Below, in pieces: positions 56,393 to 64,000 of a stretch of DNA of 64,000 bases (the first letter of the stretch is position 1; every line of letters begins with the position of its first letter). The DNA lies in assembly GCA_958299035.1 (NCBI GenBank), contig CATQJL010000305.1, positions 30,579,733-30,643,732 on the forward strand, given 5' to 3'. The DNA is from Cylicocyclus nassatus. Lineage: Eukaryota > Nematoda > Chromadorea > Rhabditida > Strongylidae. Position numbers and translations under genes: made by a program. The notes under the pieces were generated by a model. The model searched no databases. It saw nothing but the letters and a program-made list of their open reading frames with translations, and was not told where the DNA came from.

Positions 56393-58252
56393 TTAGTCTG
56401 TTGCAAAAGTAATGCCCGTTTTTCTAGGCCTACTTTCCAAACACTCTTTTCCTTCAAAATCCCTTTTTCAATATGGATCCTGCATATCTTTGAAAGCTTT
56501 CTTGATGTACTTTCTGACAGTAGTAAAACTAAGCTTCCACCTTATCCGTGAAAATTTCACCAGCATATCGTACAGCTGCACTCAAAATCAAAACATTGCT
56601 TTAACTTTCTCGGCCACAATTTGGGCGCAACTAAACGAATTCTTTTGAAAACATACTGTATGGGATGAATATGTATTCTTTACCTAGTGCATGCTTAAAT
56701 TAATTTTTCGAATATATTATCTGGACTGAGAAATCGACGCCTCAAAATATCAGGCTGTTCCATAAGTTCCGCCCGTTTTGATTTTCACTCGCAATAAATC
56801 ATGAAATTCTTGTTTCTAGATAGGTTCCAAGGTACTTTTCGATAGAGCAAAGCAAGCTCTACAAGAAATCTATCTCGCTTTTGCACCAGCCCTGATCCAC
56901 CTCGAATTTAAGGCGAAAACTAAAAAGATTCAACTGCCCGAAAAATCGAGAAAAAATCATAACTCCTTTTTAAAAAATCTTACAAAAATTTTAACTTTCT
57001 CGCGTATATACTATCCATTTAAGACATTTATATACGCTGTTGCCGTATTTTTTCCTTGGTTAGAAATTAATAAAACCAAGATTTTCGTGTTTTTGCTAAA
57101 GCGATGCTCTGCTGTTCCTACATAGATAGCTTCTACTAGTCTGTAGAAGTACAAATGTAACTTTTCAGCTTCCTGCAAGTTTTGGTTCGAGAAATATCGC
57201 ATACAGCTTGCATTAGTTGGTTGCCTTACGCTAAATTCCATATTTCTCGAAAACTAGTGCCTTTAGAGAGCTGAAAATTCAAATTTGTACTTCTACTTGC
57301 TAGTAGTATACAACTATCTATGTAGGGACAACACAGCATGGCTTTAGCAAAAACTTGAAAATCTTCGTTTTCTTAAATTCTAACCAAGGAAAAAATACGG
57401 CGACAGCGTATATAAATGTCTTGAATGGATAGTATATACGCGAGAAAGTTAGAATTTTTGTAGGATTTTTATGAACTGAGTTGCGATTTTTTTCGATTTT
57501 TCGGGCTGCTGAGTCTTTTTAGTTTTTGGCTCAAAACTCGAGGTGGATGAGAGCTATTGCAAAAGCGAGATAGCCCTCTTGTAGAGCTTGATTTGCTCTA
57601 TCGAATGGTACCTTGGAACCTATCTAGAAATAAGAAGTTCATGATTTATTGCGATTGAAAATCAGAACGGACGGAACTTATGAAATAACCTGATAGATAC
57701 TCGCTGGAGTATTTTTCCTGATTGAGGCAATCGCCAAAGATTCGCTCATTTCTGTATGTTAAAGTCAAGACATCTTGCCTACAATTTTTGCCGAAAAACT
57801 TATGCTTAGCTATTCAGGCATGTTGGTCAAATTACCATAATTTGGCACTTACAAGCCTATAATGTGCTCAAAAAAGTGAACATTTTGGTTATTTATCCTT
57901 TCTTTTCGCAGAACTCTTTCGTTGAAGTCTGTTATATACAAACGTATACTATTGACCTACTGCTTCAAAATAAGGTGATTGACAGCTACAGGAACAAAAC
58001 TTGAAGGGAGTTGAAAGCTCTTGGAGACAAAGTTTTTAAATGAAAAAGTTTCAGTTACTTAACTCATGGTTTTTTCCCGTTTGCGATATTAAAGTTTTTT
58101 CCCGTTTGCGTATATCAGCAAGTGCGCGCTAAATTACGAATGATTTACTGCTTCTGATAGTCTTAACTGCATTCAAGAATATGAGACTGGACAAAGTTAT
58201 AGCCTTTCAAATTGAAAATCTGCGAAACGGACATTTTTTTGCAACAACCTTA
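56393..58252. mobile_element. Outer foldback-type element, itself interrupted
   Basis: TTAGTCTGTTGCAAAAGTAA at the left and TTTTTTGCAACAACCTTA at the right are inverted, followed inward by GCCCG/CGGAC. It interrupts repeat M and contains the TA-flanked element 56749-57693. Confidence 0.7.
56749..57693. mobile_element. Nested TA-flanked foldback element, 945 bp
   Basis: TCAGGCTGTTCCATAAGTTC at the left and GAACTTATGAAATAACCTGA at the right are flanked by TA. Arms pair for more than 350 bp (GATAGAGCAAAGCAAGCTCT and its inverse; GAAAAAATACGG/CCGTATTTTTTC). Confidence 0.88.
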
Positions 58253-58700
58253 TAGAATTTCGGCGAAATTCAATTATAGTAACAGTTTGTATCAACAATT
58301 GACCCAATTCCATTTTTAGATAAAGTCGGAGCTGTTCCTTTCCCTTAATAGAAGATACAATAGCAACTCCGCTTGTGCTCGCTTGTAGATATTCAGTTAA
58401 TGTGGAAGGAACAAAAGGTCAGTGATTAATGGTGTACAAGAATACTTGGAGAGTATAACAAATTATACAGCTAAAAGCTGTTCTAACTAAACCGCATCAA
58501 AATATTTCCCACTCTTCAATGTTGTATTAAAACATGTAAGGTTCAAAGTCATGAGGAGCGGCAGATGTTACGAGTACATAAGATTTGAATCAATTGATGA
58601 GGATTCTGTTTGACAACTACACATATAATGTTTGACTTTGGCGAACTACATATGGTTATTTCTCAATACTACGACTTGACAGATATGCTATACCGTTTTC

Positions 58701-59456
58701 AAGAGAGCAGAAGTTTATGCTCATTTGGTAAAGGACAGTTCAACAGGCAAGTACTGTTGATATAGTCAATCCTTAAATAAACTTACAAAACGTGTAAATT
58801 TGTGGCTTTGAAGCCAACGTACAGCACTGTCGCCTACACTTCTCCAAAACATCCAGGTGGGTGAATGCGATTCCAGTTACCAATTTTCTCCTCTCTCACT
58901 CCACAAATACAAATTTTGTTCTGCGAAATATTAGATACATAAGCTCAACTTAGGGAAGTATATAGGATCCATAACTGACTTCTTTGGAATCCTGCATTTC
59001 ATTAGAGCGTAATTTACATATATACCCAAACATCAGCTACTTTCATCCATTAATTTTGGTGTTTTTATTTTCCAAGTTTTACCTTTGAACGAGCGACATC
59101 TTATATATAAAGCTGAATGTCTGTTCGTATGTATGTCTGTCTGTCTGTCTGTGTGTACGTATGTTCCGAATAGAAAATTCCATTTCTGAACCGATCGGGA
59201 CCAAACTTGGCACACATACACTTCGGGCCCCGGCGGGTGTCATAGGCTATTTTTCGTATCGATCGATATCGATTTTATCGTTTATAATCAAAACGTAAAT
59301 TTGCTAACGGTATGCAAAACTCAAGTGAACTGAGATATTAACCATCAACTTCAAGGAAAAAAGAAAGGAAACACAAGAAAAAGGCCCTACCAAGCATAAT
59401 GCGTATCATTTCTGTGATCAGCATGCCAAATAGCCCCCGTGGAGCATGTTTTAGTA
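58701..59456. other. Repeat-bearing stretch without a gene
   Basis: 59096-59290 is the inverted copy of the 22742-23370 repeat (TATATATAAAGCTGAATGTC, a CTGT microsatellite, TTCCGAATAGAAAATTCC, ATCGATCGATATCGAT). No exon was supported. Confidence 0.55.
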
Positions 59457-60403
59457 TTAGGTTGTTACATAAGTCTTGTTACACTTTAAATTCTTACGGC
59501 GTTAAGTCGTAAACTTCATAAATTTTATTAGCTCTCCAGGGTACCTTTCGATAGAGCAAAGCAAGCTCTACAAGATAGTCTGCAAAAGTTCGCACCAGCT
59601 TCGACCCACCGTAAGTTTGCATCCGGAATATGTGTCGCACTGAAGGCTCAAAAAATTGCGAATAATTCATATCTTTGTTCAAAAAAATCCTCCGCATCTA
59701 CAACCCGTTCACGCAGACTGCCTAATATATCAGACACTCATTTGTACCGTTGCGTATTTTTTCCTCATCTAGAAATCGAGAAAAGGAAAATTTTTAAGAT
59801 TTTACAAAAACGATGCTATGGTGTTTCTATTCATGTAGCTATATACTACAAACCCTTAGGAGTATAACCGTAAATTTTCAGCTCTCAAGAAGCCCTAGTT
59901 TTCGAAAATTACCTAATTCACCATTGAACGCCCGATTGAGAGCAACTAAATTCGTTATTTTTTGAAAAGTAGGGCTTCTGAAAAGCTGAACATTTACGGT
60001 TATACTTCTAAGGGTTTGTAGTATACAGCTACATGAATAGAAACAGCAGAGCTTCGTTTTTGTAAAAACTAAAAAATTTTCCTTTCCTCGATTTTTAGAT
60101 GAGGAAAAACAGTAACGGCACAAATGAGTGTTTGATATAGTGGGCAATTATTATGGGAAGTTGGAGATTCGTAGGATTTTTCTGAGCAAAGATATGAATT
60201 TTTCGCAATTTTTGAGCTTTCACTACGACTCAGATTTTGGATGCAAAATTACAGTGAGTCGAAGTTGGTGCGAACTTTTGCATAGCGTCTTGTAGAGCGT
60301 GCTTTGCTCTATCGAATGATATCCTGGAGCACTGTAAAGAATTTGATGTGCATGACTTATCGCCGTTAGAAGTCAAGGTAACAAGACTTATGTAACAACC
60401 TAA
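59457..60403. mobile_element. TA-flanked foldback element family I, intact copy (947 bp)
   Basis: TTAGGTTGTTACATAAGTCT at the left and AGACTTATGTAACAACCTAA at the right are perfectly inverted with TA outside. The arms pair over most of the length, so the transcript would be one long hairpin. It is the parent-type copy of the interrupted 47506-49195. Confidence 0.9.
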
Positions 60404-60973
60404 TAGTTTCTGCAGTTACCACATACGTAATGGCTTACATACTTAGCTGAGATGGTTAATCAGACATGATTAATTTTCTTTTAAAGGTAAGCCAGTTACC
60501 TCTTTCGCATCCAACACGAAGCACTACTCCTTGACGCAGCTTAGATCCTATTTGAAATGACGCCATTCTAAGGAGACAAAAGCTCAGCCAAATTCTCCTT
60601 TATTCGCTTTCAATGGTCATGGTTCGAGCGACCAGTACTCAGCTCAGTGAAGACACCAAGCTCAAATCAGCTCCGCGAAACCTGGGAGTTCTACAGATAA
60701 GGAAATAATCACATTCGAAAGAAGTCCTGGTGATGTATCGTCGATTTGTTGACCGCACGGACTGCTCAATGTTGCGGACTACGCGCGGCGCGGCCGAAAT
60801 GTTGCGAGAGCAGGACTTTTCAAGGGGGAATTCGTAATGGAGCGTATATTAATCTGCAGCGCGTGCTCCGCAGTGATGTCCAGTCCGTTCAGTCAACGAA
60901 TCGAATTAGCTAGGTGTAGGTCGTTTCACACCCGTAACCTGCGTCGTAGACAAGAAATCACAGTCGAATCACT

Positions 60974-61214
60974 TCATAGATCATGTTTGCATTGTACACA
61001 TCGCCCATCTTTGGTGCCTTTATCCTAGATTTTCACTAACAAAAACCTTGGAGATTGACCGATAATTATCGCTTCTTCACTAAGAGGTGATTAGTACCTA
61101 AAAAGAAAGCGATTATTTAGAACACATCCAAAACATTCACTAGGAGGGCTGCCTGCTCCAAAACCCAGGATGGGAAAGATGGACGGCGTGTGTAATGACA
61201 CACACGATTATTTG
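60974..61214. mobile_element. Foldback MITE family F, copy 3
   Basis: TTCATAGATCATGTTTGCAT at the left and GTGTGTAATGACACACACGA at the right, with CATCTTTGGTGCC and its partner inside. Confidence 0.65.
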
Positions 61215-61222
61215 GAACCATA

Positions 61223-61935
61223 CTCAGACACTGGGAGCGGCGAGCCGCGGACCTTTTCCGACTGGAATTTCGCAGCGTTCGCGGCCCGGCCGGAAAACAG
61301 CCTCCGCTCGTCCGCTTTTGGGCCGCGGCTCAGCCGATTGTGGGCCTTGGCTCAGCCGGAGCTGGTTGTCGGGCCGTCTAGTTCATTCTAGCTCGGATGC
61401 AGAAGAACTGTTTTTTTATTCACTGGCACACAAAATATACACAGTAAAAAAGACAAAAATTGAAGCTAATGATATAGCGGCTTCGGAAACCAAGTCCGAC
61501 TTCAACATTGGAAAAACAAGTTGCTATCCAAGGTTGTGCAACATATTGATCTTGTTCCCGCCCTGGAGGCTGGAAAACAATGAAGGCTATGGACATTGAG
61601 GGCAGCCTGACCATGCGTCGTACATCACGCAAGTATTCTTTATGTTCAGGTACTGGGAGCGGCCGAGCCGCGCACCTTATCTGACATGGGCCGCGGCTCG
61701 GCCGGGTTTATTATAGAGATTGGTCCGCGGCTCAGCCGTTACAATGCTCCACCCCATCATTAAGGCCGCGGCTGAGCCGGTAATCCATATTCAGTCCGCG
61801 GCTCGGCCGGTGCAATGATACCGCATGAATTAAGGTCCGCGGCTCGGCCGCACTCCGGCCACGCCCACAAATTAAGGCCGCGGACGGGCCGGAAAGGCCT
61901 TTTGAGGCCGCGGCCCGCCCGGTCTCAGTGTCTGA
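61223..61935. mobile_element. Inverted-terminus element with a CCGCGG motif array (713 bp)
   Basis: CTCAGACACTG at 61223 is inverted at 61925-61935, and the next 20 bases are GC-rich and partly inverted. About ten copies of a word close to GGCCGCGGCTCGGCCGG occur at roughly 61241, 61319, 61664, 61690, 61720, 61765, 61795, 61832, 61877 and 61907, mostly 30-45 bp apart. The middle (61391-61640) lacks the motif and is AT-richer. No coding frame is convincing. Confidence 0.72.
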
Positions 61936-61953
61936 GATATGTTCAAAAGAAGG

Positions 61954-62084
61954 TAGGCGCCAGACTTATCCGGTTCAATCGGTTCACGCGGTTCAATCTC
62001 TCGCTATTGGTCAAATCATTAGATTGACTAATAGCGAGCGGCTGAACCAGGATGAACCATTGAACCGGGTAAGTCTAGCGCCTG
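61954..62084. repeat. Palindromic MITE, 131 bp
   Basis: TAGGCGCCAGACTTATCCGG at the left and CCGGGTAAGTCTAGCGCCTG at the right. The centre also pairs (CTCGCTATTGGTCAA / TTGACTAATAGCGAG). Confidence 0.8.
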
Positions 62085-62765
62085 TCGGACTAGTGATGTT
62101 GTACATCAGGGTTTGGTAAACACGCTGTTGTCCGAGGAGGACTGCATGGAAAACGGCGCCTTACGGGTATAAATCAAGCTGCCCCAAACCCTGAATGTTC
62201 CTCATCAGGAGCTCTTTTGAAGACGATTGTTTGCTTATCTGCGAAGGCACTTTTATAAGTGACACATCTCTGCTTTCTCTAAGCAAATCAAGTGGAGAAT
62301 GAGTGTGGTTTCTGCAAAACAACCACAGTTACTGTAACATATTGCCATGGGTATTCCTCCTCCACTGAAGAACAGATTATGTGTAAACTTCAGTTATTCT
62401 TACTTCGATCACTAGAAAGGTTGCCTACCGAATATCTAATACTACTTGCATCGAAACAATCCTAGCATTTGAGACATTACCTTCCCTACAAAGAGGCAGT
62501 CTCTGATATGGTGCTAGTCGCCAATAGTAACTACAAGCCTTAACTTCCATTTGCTCCTGCAATGACGAGTTCATGTTTTTTGTAACTGACTTAGAATTTA
62601 TTAAGTATCTAACTAACTTTCTTAAATTTACTTTTTTCTTCGTTCTCCGTTAATCTCATTGAAGTTGAAGGGCGAAAGTCTACAGTAAATAGTAATGACC
62701 ATGCCAATCCCCTTGACTTTTTTTGCTAAATGCCCATAACTGGATCATTACTTATATACTAAACT
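62085..62765. other. Gene-poor stretch with a short hairpin
   Basis: CATCAGGGTTTGG near 62105 and CCAAACCCTGAATG near 62195 are inverted over about 100 bp. The rest is AT-rich with nothing recognised. Confidence 0.45.
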
Positions 62766-63545
62766 AGTTGGCTTTCCCGGTCCAGCCCGGGCCATTTTCA
62801 TCTGCACTGCGAGCTCCCCTCCCCCCCTCTTATATGTTATGGATGACTTACCCCGGAACATCCGCTTCGATACCGCATCCTCGCGATCCCGAGGTAAAAA
62901 ATGAGCTTCACCGCCCTCCTTTACATGAAATGGGAAAATGCTCGATTAAACATGATAAGCTTTCAATTCCTTAGAAAAACGTAAACAAATCAATAAATCG
63001 ATAGAAGGACCCCTTGAATCGCCGCGAAAAGTAGCCTATCATCTGCGCAGGGGTCGAAAACATAAGTGTGTAAAGTTTCAGATGAATCGGTTGAGCGGCG
63101 CGCGTTTCTATAACGCACATACCCTCCAAACTGACAATTTTTGAGTTTTATATATATAATAGTTGGCTTTCCCGGTCCAGCCTGGGTCATTAGTCACCTG
63201 CACTGCAAGTCCCCCCCCCCTTCTTATATGTTGTAGATGACTTACCCTGGAACCCGCTTCGAAACCGCATCCTCGTGATCCTGAGATGAAAATGAGCTTC
63301 ACCGCCCTTCTTTACAGACTATGGTAAAATGCTTGATTGAACATGATAAACCCTCAATTCCTTAGAAAAACGTAAACAAATCAATGAATCGATAGAAGGA
63401 CCCAACGAATCGCTGCGAAAAGTAGCCTATCATCTGCGCAGGGGTCGAAAACATATGTGTGCAAAGTTTCAGCTGAATCGGTTGAGCGGTGCGCGTTTCT
63501 ATAACGCACATACCCTCCAAACTGACAATTTTTGAGTTTTATATA
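62766..63545. repeat. Tandem duplication of a 395-bp repeat
   Basis: AGTTGGCTTTCCCGGTCCAG begins both copies (62766 and 63161), and both end in TTTTTGAGTTTTATATATAT. They share AAGTAGCCTATCATCTGCGC and GGTTGAGCGG. Part of the unit resembles 22790-23030. Confidence 0.85.
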
Positions 63546-63547
63546 TA

Positions 63548-64000
63548 TTAGGTTGGCACGAAAGTTCTTGCGTAATTCAAACAAAATTCAATAACTTTCC
63601 AAAGACTTAACCTAAATTCATAATCTTGTATGCTAAAAATATTAGAAGTCTTACGCTTCATGATGGATGTTTAAGCATAAGATTCCGTGAGCTGGACATC
63701 AAGAACGAAGCTCTCGAATATGGGGCTTCAATTTTCGCGATTTTGAGTTTGGAGCCAGAAAATCGCAGAGTGCCGCTAGCTAGCCGAAAAAAATTTGCAG
63801 AATTTAGTTACACAACAAAAGTCCATATGTAACTTTGGAAGGCTGTGATCTTGCACGGTGAAGCAAAAACAAAAAATTCGTGAAATAAGTCATTTTGTGG
63901 AAAAAACCCCTCATGTCCGCAGTTTTCAGGCGAAAACACTTTTTTACAATCGAGAAAACGTCGCAAGGCTCTAAATAGGCACTATGTCTAATTTCTGGTT
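63548..64000. mobile_element. Mariner-type element, left end, runs off the window
   Basis: TTAGGTTGGCACGAAAGTTC, preceded by TA, has the typical sequence of a mariner terminus. No transposase motif is readable in the 450 bp present, so it may be another internally deleted copy. Confidence 0.6.

Larger units (their letters stand above)
56005..58700. repeat. Interspersed repeat M, copy split by nested elements
   Basis: The left part 56005-56392 matches 49240-49640, and the right part 58253-58700 resumes at the equivalent of 49665. The gap is filled by the element 56393-58252. Confidence 0.72.

Noticed and set aside
61195..61599. 134-codon plus-strand frame (Arg/Pro/Ser-rich)
   Set aside because: It runs through the GC-rich CCGCGG array; several frames are open there because stops are rare.
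1..64000. tRNA, rRNA, spliced-leader RNA genes and CRISPR arrays
   Set aside because: I scanned for T-loop words, spliced-leader sequence and regular direct repeats with unique spacers and found none that hold up; the regular arrays present are GC-rich transposon subterminal repeats.

Overview
The window looks like nuclear DNA from a nematode. It has many short exons joined by introns that end in TTTCAG-like acceptors, long AT-rich introns, ATGs that sit just downstream of likely trans-splice acceptors, and dense foldback (MITE-like) transposons. Very large repeat-filled introns suggest a parasitic clade V (strongylid/hookworm-like) worm. That taxonomic call is inference. I saw no bacterial operon, CRISPR, rRNA or convincing tRNA.

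Left part (1-25.3 kb). The 3' end of a plus-strand gene for an Ala/Glu/Pro-rich low-complexity protein (1-1906, 5' end off-window) converges on a large minus-strand gene (25306 down to 2497). I could assemble 16 exons of the large gene by hand. Reading phase is preserved at every junction but one. The product is an acidic, probably disordered protein of about 850 residues with a coiled-coil-like C-terminus and a KSVTF phosphatase-docking-like motif. I do not recognise the family. Its introns carry a 1,020-bp foldback element, hAT-like MITEs, a tandem repeat and smaller palindromes.

Middle part (25.3-45 kb). This is gene-poor and repeat-rich. It holds a short Arg-rich gene on the minus strand (exons 38111-34918, possible alternative downstream exons to 31793), a globin-like gene or remnant on the plus strand (40183-40812), several unassigned open frames, and MITEs.

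Right part (45-64 kb). Two compact two-exon genes (45692-46018 and 52552-53014) encode small secreted proteins. Each has a signal peptide, a roughly 53-bp intron and two CX3C motifs. Their introns begin with the same sequence, so they are diverged paralogues of an unrecognised secreted family, and they are the best candidate here for something undescribed. The rest is stacked transposons: nested Tc1/mariner-like foldbacks, a 1,348-bp PIF/Harbinger-like element with perfect 25-bp inverted termini and a TAA duplication, a GC-rich array of CCGCGG motifs inside inverted termini, a tandem 395-bp repeat, and a mariner-type end running off the window.

Exon models rest on splice consensus, phase continuity and codon sense only. 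No alignment or transcript evidence was available.
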